The notes beneath the pieces are model-generated. The model saw only the letters and a list, made by a program, of their open reading frames with translations, made no database searches and had not been told where the DNA came from. Below, in pieces: positions 22,504 through 32,228 of a DNA stretch of 64,000 bases. Numbering within the stretch: position 1 is the first letter of the stretch; each line of letters opens with the position of its first letter. The position numbers were made by a program, and so were the translations under genes. The stretch is taken from contig VCMS01000326.1 of NCBI GenBank assembly GCA_022539475.1, positions 1-64,000 of the forward strand. The letters run 5' to 3'. Source of the DNA: Gracilaria domingensis. Its lineage: Eukaryota; Rhodophyta; Florideophyceae; Gracilariales; Gracilariaceae.

Positions 22504-22920
22504 GTGGGGCGTACACTTGAGAACTGGCTCTCCCCACTAGAATGTGAGGACTGGGAGAAGCATTGTATTGTTTGGAATTGCTTTCATCTCTGCTTGAGTA
22601 TTCATCTCGTATACGGTCAGTATTTTACACAGTATGCCCATGTGATGCTTGGCAGATTGGCTAGAAGGCTCCATCCGCAGATGAACCGACTAGGCGCTGA
22701 TGCAACGATCTTCTTTATATATCACTATGTCATTGGAAAGTATGGACATCTACCAGCTGCTGCGACGCACGAAGAGCAGGTGGAAGACTACATTCGTCGT
22801 ATTGAAAATCATGAAGAGTTCCTTGTTGACTTTGAACCAGATCCTGAGTATCCAGAACCTCCACACCCTTTCAGGTATACTACCGAAGAGATTTCGCGGG
22901 ACGGACCCTTGGAACATTGA
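22504..22920 (+). CDS. Small ORF after integrase, copy 2 of a tandem pair
   Basis: 138 residues, homologous to 22024-22422. Matching blocks are LENWLSPLE, GKYGHLP, VEDYIRRIE, EEFLVDFE and a PEPPHPF tail. The pair arose by tandem duplication within the element. It ends about 55 bp before the 3' LTR. Function unknown. Confidence 0.5.
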   Translation: MGRTLENWLSPLECEDWEKHCIVWNCFHLCLSIHLVYGQYFTQYAHVMLGRLARRLHPQMNRLGADATIFFIYHYVIGKYGHLPAAATHEEQVEDYIRRIENHEEFLVDFEPDPEYPEPPHPFRYTTEEISRDGPLEH

Positions 22921-22961
22921 TCAAAACCGTAAGTTCATGGTCGCCCAGGCGTAGCGACCGC

Positions 22962-22975
22962 TGAGTTGGGGGATG
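22962..22975 (+). promoter_or_regulatory. Polypurine tract
   Basis: TGAGTTGGGGGATG immediately precedes the 3' LTR. This purine-rich run is the expected primer for plus-strand synthesis and fixes the 3' LTR edge at 22976. Confidence 0.65.
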
Positions 22976-22999
22976 TGTGGTGGCGGATTTTAGGGGGGT

Positions 23000-23066
23000 G
23001 TCTCGGCACTCTCCGAGACGCACGCGGAAGGATTTTTTATCGATCTCCGGAGTAATCTCCGGAGAT
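23000..23066 (+). other. Two consecutive stem-loops at the 3' LTR edge
   Basis: Stem 1: GTCTCGG (23000-23006) with CCGAGAC (23013-23019). Stem 2: ATCTCCGGAG with CTCCGGAGAT, 4-base loop TAAT, 23043-23066. Compared with 13715-13780 each stem shows a paired, compensatory change. Confidence 0.75.
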
Positions 23067-23421
23067 AAGCCGCCTTCCACCGCCGCTACAGCCGACCTTG
23101 CCTTCGCAGCCGCCGCGCGTTGCTGCGCGCCGTTGTGCGTGGGCGCCGCGCTTTGCCTTTCGTTTTCGCGCGTCGCTCGGAGGACACGGCTACTGCTGCT
23201 GCTGGTACTGCTGCTGCTGGGTGATGCTACGGACGTTGCTATCGCTGTGATGTTATAATGGCGCAAAGACGATTGCTATCGATGTAACGGTGCGCCAGCA
23301 ATGACGTTTCGAGCGAAAATGTAACGCAGCAAACGAACCGCCGAAAAGTCAGAAAACAGGAACGCCTTTACAAAGGCAACAACGACCCGTGTTCACCAGA
23401 ATCTAACTAGAAGCGACAACG

Positions 23422-23844
23422 TCATTTGGAGCACTCGTATTGCACTTTAAGAGTGCGGTACACTTTCGCGAGGAGGGACGGACCGTTGAGAAGGACGCCA
23501 TGATGTTTGCAAGCAAACAGTATTCCAGCGGCGAGACCACGGAGATAGCCCGAAGGCAGGCGCGGAGCTACCGCGTAGACCTCTAACAAGCCAACATCCA
23601 CTTCTACTTTCTTGTCAATTATGTCGGATAGCAGCTGCTCCAAATGTTCCATGCGAGAGGAAGCGGAGTTATCACCACCTAGTTCGTACTCCATGTCGGC
23701 AGAGTCGTCCCTCGATGTAGTACTGGAAACGGAGGGCGCCTCTTCTGCTTCGTATTCTATCACTGTAGATTTCATATGGGGGATATCGGAGCGGTCGGTG
23801 TCATCGTCGGTGATGTTAGCAATAGCTTCTTCGACCGTTGACAT
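23422..23844 (-). CDS. Antisense ORF inside the 3' LTR (140 aa)
   Basis: Homologue of 14289-14714 at the same position in the other LTR. Shared blocks in order: TDDDTDxSDxP, STVIEYEAEEAP, a DDS-rich linker, SSR, LLSDIIxKKVxVDVGLL, then a C-terminal KxYxxLK. It begins MSTVEEA. I know of no domain assignment. It lies in U3, so transcription would have to start within the retrotransposon or in the flanking DNA on the right. Confidence 0.6.
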   Translation of the reverse strand: MSTVEEAIANITDDDTDRSDIPHMKSTVIEYEAEEAPSVSSTTSRDDSADMEYELGGDNSASSRMEHLEQLLSDIIDKKVEVDVGLLEVYAVAPRLPSGYLRGLAAGILFACKHHGVLLNGPSLLAKVYRTLKVQYECSK

Positions 23845-24855
23845 TGCTCAGAAAGGGATTGCTCGACGACTGAACGCGGGAGACGCAGAGTGATGGTCGA
23901 ACAACAGACAGCACAGGGTGAATCTGATGGAACATGGATAATACCCGGATGAGTGGAACGCCAGGTCAACGACAACAAACCATGAACGAACATAACGAGG
24001 TATCATAAGACGACATCACAAGATAATATGGAATATGGTGAGAAAAGCTAGGGTATCTGGTGAAGACTATATGTAACAGACAAATAAGGGAAACACGCAA
24101 ATTCAGGTAGGCAAAGCGCCAAAATTGTAGATATAAACCCCCGAGTTCGAGCGCTCACCGTGAACTCGACTCGGGCAGACCACTTCCCCTCTGGACGACT
24201 TCCCCCATCCTTGCATCTCTCGCCTTTCTTCCTCCCCTTCCGTCGTCACCAACCTTCCTTCCTTTGGCAATCCCATCTTTCCTTAGCGCAGTCTGCGCCT
24301 CCCTGCCACCAACCTTTCCCCCTACATTTCCTTATTCCCGGCGGCTCGGTCTCCCGCCGTTCCCTAACCAGTCGCCTTGTGCTGCCCTCCATTGGGCTCG
24401 TTCGCACATTGCGACCATCACCCATCACTACGTCTCCGTTCTCCCAGATGGACGTTGGCAGTGTTACGCATTGCGCTGGTTTGCTTTCTTTCTGTCGCTA
24501 CCTCGCCTGGTTTTTAGGTTCGTGGTGGCATCGACGACAGACTCTATCGCTTTAGTCCTACCACACTATTGTCCCGCCGACCGCTCTTGTGTGTCTTGGT
24601 CTATTGGCCCTGCTTTCTGTTGTTGTGTTGGCATTCGGCATCGAACGCCGAAGCACACTCTCGTTTAATTACTCTCCCCGCTTCCTGTTAGCGGAGAGTT
24701 TCCATCTATCTTGGGGTTATCTTGTCTGCTCCTGCAGGCATCTGAGCTACGTTAACTTGTCGCCCCTTTTGGGCTGGTACTCTCGAGCATTTATTGTGTC
24801 GCTCTCCTTGGGTTTGTCACCACCCGCGCTGTTTCCCCCAAAAATGGCGTCCACA

Positions 24856-26048
24856 ATACTGAACATCCGATACAAAACGCAGCAGAAAACAAAAGAATGT
24901 GCAAAACCAAGATTGACAGAGAAAACCCAATAAAAAGCGCGATACAGTTGGTCAGATCTCAATTTTATACGTATATTTCACTTGCTGGCAATTTAAGCCG
25001 TACTCTATGTATTTTTCCTTAGTTTTTCTTTTAAAAGATCATATTATCTCTCTATTTATTTCAAGGCAGTATTTGTGGCTAAATTTTGGAGAAGGTCTAA
25101 CGTTCATAGTCTAGGAGACTTCTTCAAGAAAAATTGCTAGTTAGTGACATTTAGTCACGTTTTGTGGTGTTCATAGGTTGAAAAAGGTTCCAAATATGCT
25201 TCAATATCACTTGCCTGCGCTGTAGAATCGCTTGCAGCTTGCTCCAAAAATTTACCATTTGCTTCTCGACATTGCCAATTTTCATTTCTTACTCCCAACA
25301 ATTAAATATAGCTACAATTCGAGAACATGAAGGGTTTTCTTCTGCGTTGACTTCCGAGTATTCATGTGTGGAGTCTAAACTTTTTGAGGGAAAAGTTAGT
25401 GTAATTGATAGTTATTCCTACACATTCTTTTAGGAAAGATGAAAAATTCTTTACGGAGCTAAATTGAATTCATTTTCCCAACAGTTTCATAAAAATACGT
25501 ATATATAAATATAATATACTTGTGAGACCTTTGCAAATCAAATTGCATGCAAGAAATAAGAGTATAACTTCTCATAATCTCTTTTGTATCCTTAGAAGTA
25601 CCAATAAACTCAACCCCACACCCGAAGATCAATCCTACAAATATATGGCCCTGCCCTGCTTCACGTCAGCGACCCAAAAACTCGCATCACGACGTGTATC
25701 TAAGCAGAAGCACAAGAACACACACAGATAAAAGCTTTACTATTTCTTGATGGATCGCAACGACAGAAATTCAAACCAGCAGCATTTTCGTGGGAAGACC
25801 TCCCATCGAATTCGAAAGCAGAATCGAAACCAGCGTCAACGTCAGATACTTTCAAACCAATTCAGCCGGTCTGACCAACTTCGTTCATTTCCTGTGGTAG
25901 AAAGACAGGCCGAACGCTTTAACGTGAATATACCATTCCATGCTCGTAATGAGACTGCATTGGGCTCGTTCTTTATCACGCCTGGTCCAATTCCGACACC
26001 TTCTGTAGTGCTGTTTACTATCGTTCGGAATCAGAGACAGGTCTTTAT
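24856..26048. other. AT-rich spacer before the zinc-finger gene
   Basis: No gene recognised. A 146-residue frame at 25747-26187 (MMDRNDRNSNQQ...) is highly basic and Gln-rich and overlaps the zinc-finger frame out of phase. It could be an upstream exon or chance. Confidence 0.45.
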
Positions 26049-26507
26049 ATGGATCGTGGCCAGTCCGCAGACTTGTCGGCGGTTTCAAGCCTTCCGCATA
26101 ATCAGGCTGGTTCCCGACCACCAAGGGCACCAAGTGCATGGCACCATTCCAACCCGATGCGAGAGCCAGCGAATGATGCCCCATTAAATATAGGAAGGAG
26201 TGAGGAGCCAGGAAATCGTCGCCGTCATACCGAAAGTCTTCGTGGCAGAGGTAGAATTTCTGGTGCCAGCAATAAATGCCGCAGTTGCAGGTTGGCCATT
26301 CGAAGTGATTTCCACCGATGCAGAGAACTTCCATGCTCGGTTGAGAATTGTGGGTTCACAACTCTCCACAAGTCTTCGTTACGCCGTCACGAACAGACAC
26401 ATGTTTTGCAGTGGCCATATGTGTGTCCAAATTGCGGAGCTCGGTTTACCCGAGAGGACAATCGGCGAAGACATATGCGCGACAACTGTCGTAGAGAACA
26501 ACGTTAA
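26049..26507 (+). CDS. C2H2-type zinc-finger protein (152 aa)
   Basis: Two adjacent fingers occupy the C-terminus. Finger 1 has C96, C101, H114 and H118 (C-x4-C-x12-H-x3-H); finger 2 has C126, C129, H142 and C147, a C2HC variant. They are joined by a short linker ending WPYVCPNCG. A further Cys/His cluster (C77, C80, H89, C91) precedes them. The first 75 residues are Pro/Arg-rich and look disordered. This layout suggests a small nuclear nucleic-acid-binding protein, perhaps a transcription factor. The frame is open upstream without another Met, so a spliced first exon is possible. Host gene; the target is unknown. Confidence 0.65.
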   Translation: MDRGQSADLSAVSSLPHNQAGSRPPRAPSAWHHSNPMREPANDAPLNIGRSEEPGNRRRHTESLRGRGRISGASNKCRSCRLAIRSDFHRCRELPCSVENCGFTTLHKSSLRRHEQTHVLQWPYVCPNCGARFTREDNRRRHMRDNCRREQR

Positions 26508-27116
26508 ATGAGCTTCTAGTCATGAAATTGAAAGTTTTCCTCAGATGCCAATGACGTAGTTTTTCAGCAATTTGGATGGTGATAGTTTACAATACATGTG
26601 TTTTGTAGTGCGCATCAACAACTGCATCCCATCACAAGCAAGCTGCTGCTCAGAGAGCAAATTCTTTCCAATGCAGACAAGCGAGGTGAAAAGAGGGAAA
26701 CCATCCACTTAAAACTCTGCAAATCTGTGCTGGGCTCGCTCAGAGTAGACCGAATCGACAATTCGAACACCATTTTTCCTTTGTCGCGAGCGATCTAATG
26801 AGACCTGCGTGGCTTATTGTTCACCTTCTGGTAGATCTTTATTTCGGGAAACGGCCGTTTGGGAAGGGATTAAGGGATTAACGTGAAGTTTCAGCTTTGC
26901 ATTGTATGTGCTGTATTCTTGTGAAGCAGTAGTCATGTCCAATTGGAAAAGTAAGATGTACAAATAAAGGACAGCTAACTTGGGATGTATGCTTTTGTGA
27001 ATCAGAAGAAAGTGGAATATTTTTATTGGAACGCATTGAGCTATGATCATCGATAACTTACTCTGAATTGTAGTAGTGATATCTTATCTGTTTATTGCAG
27101 AGTGACACCCACTGAT
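26508..27116. other. Spacer, no gene seen
   Basis: AT-rich DNA between the zinc-finger gene and the probable solo LTR, without recognisable features. Confidence 0.5.
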
Positions 27117-28177
27117 TGTGAAGTGGGACTGCTGTGATCTGCATTGATGTCGCTATATGCGTTATTCTACATTGTAATTATGCATTGGCTTTGCATACCT
27201 GTTCGTACAGCAGAATGCCCAACGTGACTTGGCACACGTGGATTGCTTCGACGCAACTCCACGTGTGCTAAATCAGCCAATGGGCGCTCTCTGCACTCAG
27301 GTGGTGCCTACTATTCTACATGTAGGAGTAGCACTGCATTAATATAGTAACTATATTGCTTTATTGCATTTCGGAACCTATTAGAAGGGTTCAGAACTCT
27401 ATATAAAAGGTCATAAAGACGCCAGACGGTGCTTCGACCCAATATAACATTGCGTTTATCACCTTTTATTATTCTATCAACCTTACCCAATACCTTGGGG
27501 CAGTGCAGCTAAGTAAGTTATTAGTGCGTTTAGACCTCTGTGTCTTTCTAACATCCTCTGTGTTTGCGCGTTTTGTGCGAGCACTGCTCTTTTCATCTTA
27601 ATTCCAGTACCGGTCGAAGCGCCTTAGGCGTGGACGGAAATGGAATGGCGTGTACGAAAGGCTTCTCTGTCGTCAGTAAGTCCCACCGGAGCTTCGGCTC
27701 GGATAACGGTGTCGGTCGAGAGACCTGGTGCTACACGGACCTAGTTGCTGGACGGGAAGCTGTCCGTTGGGATTTTTGTTGAGCGCCGCGTAACGTCTTC
27801 TGCGAGAGACTAGCTTGGGCATAGAGTGAAGACTTATCTTCAGGTAACTCTCCTTGGGACGTCTCGTAGGAAGTCTATACGCTTGTCTCTGGACGCGTAG
27901 AGATAAGTTTGGCTGCAGAATTCGCGTGCAGTTTGTTGTTGTCCGTTGTTCGTTTTCTCTTGACTGGTGGTTGCCCAATCACTAGTTTGTCCCTTTCCTT
28001 TCTTTGCCCTGGGATCTTCCCCTTGGCATACTACATTTATTTCTGTGGTGGATTTTGGACCCACGTCGGTCTCTTATGAGTGGCTGGTTGTTCTACCCTG
28101 ACTTTTTTTCTGCTACGAGAGGCAAGTGTAAGGGTCTGTAAACACCCGCGTCGTTTGACACCAAAATGACGTCCGGA
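27117..28177 (+). mobile_element. Probable solo LTR related to the second Ty3/gypsy element
   Basis: Starts TGTGAAG and ends in a module very like the second element's LTR end: ACCCGCG, then GTTT, then CCAAAATGACGTCC, against ACCCGCG...CCAAAAATGGCGTCC there. Flanks are CTGAT (27112-27116) and CTGGT (28178-28182), a 5-bp duplication with one change. A strong TATA box, CTATATAAAAGG, lies at 27399-27410, and a hairpin with 11-bp outer arms GCACACGTGGA/TCCACGTGTGC at 27232-27268. There is no second LTR or coding remnant nearby, consistent with recombination to a single LTR. The right edge is less certain because it lacks the usual CA. Confidence 0.5.
27399..27410 (+). promoter_or_regulatory. TATA box of the solo LTR
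   Basis: CTATATAAAAGG, a canonical TATA element, about 280 bp into the repeat. The following GGTCATAAAGACGCCAGACGG would be the start-site region. Inference from sequence alone. Confidence 0.5.
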
Positions 28178-29169
28178 CTGGTTCATCTGTCACTGGATTT
28201 GATCTCTGGGCTTTGGTTTGTTTACCAGAGATAATAAAAATACTACTGATCAATAGTGTTCCGAGAAGAATACAAGATCAACGAACTAGTACATACGACC
28301 ATTTTATCAAGTGGCTATGCAACTTCTTCTTAGTTCCAAGCTTTTTTTCTTGAAACAGAAATCTATATTCTATGCTTGGAGCCGGAAACTAAAATACTTA
28401 AATTCTTCAGAGCTTTTGCTAGATCTTGGACCGAGGCAAGGACCGCATTTTTTCTGCCTGGTTGACTCTCCAGAGAACGATCTAGAATCGTGATGGTCGC
28501 ACTTGGTGCGGCGTACAAAAAGTAGGAGCTGGCAGGCATTCTTTATCACCGACGAACGTCCTCGAGAGGCGAGATGCTGAGCCGGAAGAGATTGGTTGAG
28601 TACGTATCGAACGGCACGCTCAGCGAGCATGCAAGGTCTGACAGGACCGAGGTGAATCGACATTACTGTGTCCTCAGCGTGCGCGGAAAAAAGCACAGGC
28701 CAGCAGAGACGAAGGCGTTTTTGCGGCGGTGATATGCTTGTGCTGATCAGCGCAAGTGTAGTGCTGTCAGCTGCAGATGACAGTCACAGACGGTCACGAT
28801 AACACCTTCGTAGTGCAAGCTTGAGTGTAACACGCACTGGAGCGGCCATATCTTAGTCTGTAACCACCTTTGTGTGCTTTTTGTGAGAGCTCGGGGTCTT
28901 GGGTTCGAACCGTGGCTCTGCCTTGCTCATGTCTCGGTACAGTACAGCAAGGAACGACACTCGCAGAGTGGCGCCTGGCGCAGTGTACCGCGGCATGTGG
29001 TCGTTGGTAGATACAACGGTTGCTAAAAGGCAGCATCAGCCGTGCCGGCCGGAAGCTGAGCTGCTCAGCTCCACGAAAGGATCATGATTTCGTCAATGTT
29101 GTCGTAGGTTGCACACGTTGCGCTGCGCTGTACGTGTATTTGTTGTAACAAACTTTATGCGCTCCAAAT
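28178..29169. other. Spacer, no gene seen
   Basis: It begins with a small hairpin, ATCTCTGG/CCAGAGAT at 28202-28232, followed by an AATAAA. Around 28907 there is a GGGTTCGAACC that resembles a pol III B box, but no convincing tRNA fold. Short frames here carry no domain signal. Confidence 0.45.
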
Positions 29170-29620
29170 TTATAGCAAAGCTCTCTACAAGAACTCCAGC
29201 CATCTCCTTTGATCTGAAATAAAGCCTTTATGAATAACAATCAGTCCAAAAACTCTAAACTCGCTACGTTTCGGAATCGTACCTCGAAAATGGAGGATTC
29301 ACCGTTTTCACACTTTATATATAGATTTCAAGAATTTGTTACAAAGAAACTACGATTAGTCTATATTTCTACTTAAGAGCATGCGCCGTGTCACACGGCG
29401 CATTTCGGGCTTTTTTCGGAGGCTGTTCAGATTAGATCAATGCCATACCAACAAATGAGATTTTTACGAAAAAATATTTCTTGTACGCATAAATTTGGGA
29501 GGTGTGCTAAGGTATTATCCAGAACCTCTCTTTGTACATAATGAAAGGGTAGATAAATTATTGATATTGCCTCCAAAACGTGGAGACGTGGAACATAGTC
29601 TCTTTCTCAAATATGTTGTA
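29170..29620 (+). repeat. Palindrome-cored repeat, copy A
   Basis: Begins TAGCAAAGCTC, with a perfect 23-base palindrome at 29381-29403 (arms ATGCGCCGTG and CACGGCGCAT, loop TCA). It continues with an AGATCAATGCCATACCAACAAAT block and then a TTTGGGAGGTGTGCTAAGG-like block. The same blocks in the same order recur at 30540, 35500 and 36185. No reading frame. Family unknown. Confidence 0.7.
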
Positions 29621-30021
29621 TTTTTTCTTCTATGAGAGTTTTGAAATACTTTTAAAGTTAAGTTCGCAAAGCTCCTTGAAATGAAGCTTGTAAGAACAGT
29701 TCCTTCATTATTGAAATTTACTTAAATTGTTGATAATAGTGCAGACAGGTTGATAATTTCTATGAAGGAAAGATGAAAATAATACAATAAGTGCGAAACT
29801 TTGCTACTTATTTTTGCTGTATTTCTACTTTTGCATAGGCTTGGATAAGTATTAGTAGACTTTCCAAAATTCATTTTAATAGACAGCGGAACTACAGAGC
29901 ATCCTGGAGTAGTGCTTGGGCATATGTCCGAAAATTCTGCCTACAAGGATTTTTGTTTGGGCAAATTTTAATTTGTTAGCATGTCAGTGATCTGGATTAG
30001 GTGAAATCTCCAAAAAGAAGG

Positions 30022-30050
30022 GAATATGCGCCGTGTTTCACAGCGAATTT
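30022..30050 (+). repeat. Decayed palindrome core
   Basis: ATGCGCCGTG followed by TTTCACAGCGAAT. It looks like a degenerate copy of the core seen at 29381-29403, with little of the flanking repeat recognisable. Confidence 0.4.
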
Positions 30051-30481
30051 TTTTAGAAACTTTTAATTGTGTTTCGTGCCGCCTTTGAAACAAAACACGT
30101 TATTCTATATATAAGCGGTAAGATTTAACCGTGTACCAACTGGTCACATGCTGTTGCCAAGATAAAGCTTATTTGGCACAGAAAATAAGAATATTTTTCA
30201 GAATAGCTCTAGATTAGATATGCAAAGCGGGCGCCCAAGGCACTAGGAGCTTTCATATAAAAAGATGACATTACTTTTATGCTATTGTTACGGTGAATTC
30301 TTTTCCACTTTGCTATACAATTTTGAATTATGTGCACAGTGCCTTCTTGTTTTTTTTGCATGTTTGTGCTTCTAGATTCGAATTTTTAACCTCACCCTCT
30401 TGAAACGCTGCGAATTCTGTTTCAGAAATATGCCCTTTTTTCGTAATATAATACACTCAAAAATGCAAAGATTTATAGATC

Positions 30482-30531
30482 GGAGCTTAGCGATTTTACT
30501 TTGAAAAGCTTGCTTTCAAAGCACTGATATG
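30482..30531 (+). repeat. Short hairpin repeat (GAGCTTTGC family), copy 1
   Basis: GGAGCTTAGCG, then TTTGAAAAGC/GCTTTCAAAGC as a hairpin, then ACTGATATG. It matches the dispersed family also found at 31684, 34525, 35102, 36967, 50834 and 60819. Confidence 0.6.
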
Positions 30532-30539
30532 AAATCTAC

Positions 30540-30930
30540 GTTTCATAGCAAAGCTCCTACTGGTATAGGCATAAATCTAATCTGGAGCTGATTAGCAGAA
30601 CCAACCTATTTTAAAAGTCTGTCTACCTATATTTTGGCGGCAATATGCCGAAATTTGGAACAGTCTCGTAGGCGGCCGCTTATTTTTAGAATGGGCTTTA
30701 TTTCTTCATAAAAGATACAGCAAACAAATAAAAGTATTAAAAAAAATGCGCCGTGTCACACGGCCCATTTGCCCATCTTTTTGGACATAACCTTCACATT
30801 AGATCAGTACCATACCAACAAATTAAAATTTCAGGAGAAAAAATTCCTTTCCTGCACAATTTTGGGAGATGCCTCTAGGTAGTATCCAAAATTAAGGCTA
30901 CACGTCACTTTGACTAAGAAGTTTTTCGAA
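30540..30930 (+). repeat. Palindrome-cored repeat, copy C
   Basis: Starts TAGCAAAGCTCC. The core at 30746-30768 differs at one base in the right arm. It is followed by TTAGATCAGTACCATACCAA and a TTTTGGGAGATGCCTCTAGG block. Same order as copy A. Confidence 0.7.
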
Positions 30931-32228
30931 AACACTTCCAGAAATTGGAAATGTTCGATATGTGCCACATAGTTCACAACAAATAGGATTCGTCGTCGAA
31001 CTACTGTTTCCTAAGCAAAAAGAATTTTTTTAATTTCATTTTTATAGGAGTACAAATTTGGAAAGTGTACACGTAGATTCGAGCTTACAAAAATAAATCT
31101 GATTTGGAATTTTTTTGTTGATTGGTCTTTGTAAGAAGTCTCTGAACAGAAGTTCAAAAAATATCTCGCAAAGCATTTAGAAATTAAATTTAAATCTGTT
31201 TATGCAGATGACCAAGAGAAACGCAGTTAGTTTTGAATGCGTATATATAATAGAAAGATCAGTATTTATTAAAGAAAGATAGATACATATCCTCCTTTTT
31301 GCATGTTTCGCAACAACTGATCTGAGTTTCTTTTCCTTTCACATTTAATTTAAATTTTCAGAAGAACTGTGGTAAAGAAGGAGGCTGCCAAGCTCTATTG
31401 CTAAAACATTCTACTATTTTATGTTTGTCACTGCATACCTTTTTATAGTTGAAGAATAGTATAGTTCCGAGAGCTAAATATGCATTAAAAAACTAAATCT
31501 GTAAATGGTCAATTCAGTAAGTAAGGATAAGGAAAACCTTCAATGGAATACCTTAACAAAAATTTCTTTCTTTCTATAATGTAAGGACCTTTTTTCTGCA
31601 GCTCAAAACGTTTTGTTTCAATTTCTTTTCGTGAATATTTGTAGCTATGCTTTACGTAAAAGCACAAATTCTCTCTCTCTGGAGGAGCTTTGCGACCTAT
31701 TCTTTGAGAAGCATGCTTCTCGAAGCTCTGATATGACATCGACGTGTCTGCATTGGTACATATGCGTAATACCTACGTGGCCATCGCACGAATCTCGCTC
31801 GTACCAAGCCCACATACGCTATTTTTTTTCATGCGTCATGCAAAGCGTGTGTGAGATATAGTCACTACCTGCATCTTCCGGACCAGATCAGGAATCATCG
31901 ATCTGGCCGGCGTGCCCTTTCTTGCCTTCGTTGCTTTTGTTCTTCAGTGATATGTTTTCAGTAGTTTACACTTGTCAACACGTTCATAGCAGCAAACATG
32001 GTACTCATCTGACTTTCTTTTGGTTCCTTTCCTACCCACCCACACCGACGATCGGTTTCACTTTCAAAATACAATATCTTCATTATTGTGCTTTTTGTGT
32101 TTACTGTGGAACACTCCTATCCCCAAAAAAAATTAGGACTGCTTTTTAGAGCTTCACCAAAGAGAAACAATGAACAATAAATGATCTTTTCTTGTTTATT
32201 ATGAGTTCTAGGAACGGATGTATTAGCT
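30931..32228. other. AT-rich spacer
   Basis: No gene seen. It contains one copy of the short hairpin repeat (31684-31736) and the 3' flank of the gene at 32229. Confidence 0.5.
31684..31736 (+). repeat. Short hairpin repeat (GAGCTTTGC family), copy 2
   Basis: GGAGCTTTGCG, spacer, CTTTGAGAAGC/GCTTCTCGAAG hairpin, CTCTGATATGAC. The best-preserved copy of the family. Confidence 0.65.

Larger units (their letters stand above)
13690..24855 (+). mobile_element. Ty3/gypsy LTR retrotransposon with very long LTRs, old and broken
   Basis: An 11.2-kb element on the plus strand. LTRs start TGTGGTGGCG and end GTCCACA but have unequal lengths (2171 and 1880 bp). Their last 700 bp are close to 85-90% alike by eye, while the first 1.2 kb is much more diverged. 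Order inside: candidate primer site, gag with two zinc knuckles, protease, a long acidic insert, RT, RNase H, integrase, two small tandem homologous frames, polypurine tract. Flanks GTATT and ATACT differ by two transitions, so the target duplication is only weakly supported. The coding part carries about four or five breaks plus an assembly gap of 105 N. The insertion looks old, or the two ends come from different copies. Confidence 0.88.
22976..24855 (+). repeat. 3' LTR of the second Ty3/gypsy element
   Basis: 1880 bp, with the same termini as 13690-15860. A TATA-like TATAAACC lies near 24133, matching the position in the other LTR. The region from there to the end is strongly similar between LTRs, while the upstream (U3) part is much more diverged. 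It includes a homologous antisense frame (23422-23844). Confidence 0.85.

Noticed and set aside
25747-26187. 146-residue basic frame upstream of the zinc-finger gene
   Set aside because: It overlaps the zinc-finger frame out of phase and has low-complexity composition. It is kept only as a possible upstream exon.
28860-28930. Possible tRNA or tRNA-derived SINE around GGGTTCGAACC
   Set aside because: Only a B-box-like word is present; acceptor and T stems do not pair well and no clear A box or anticodon arm is visible.
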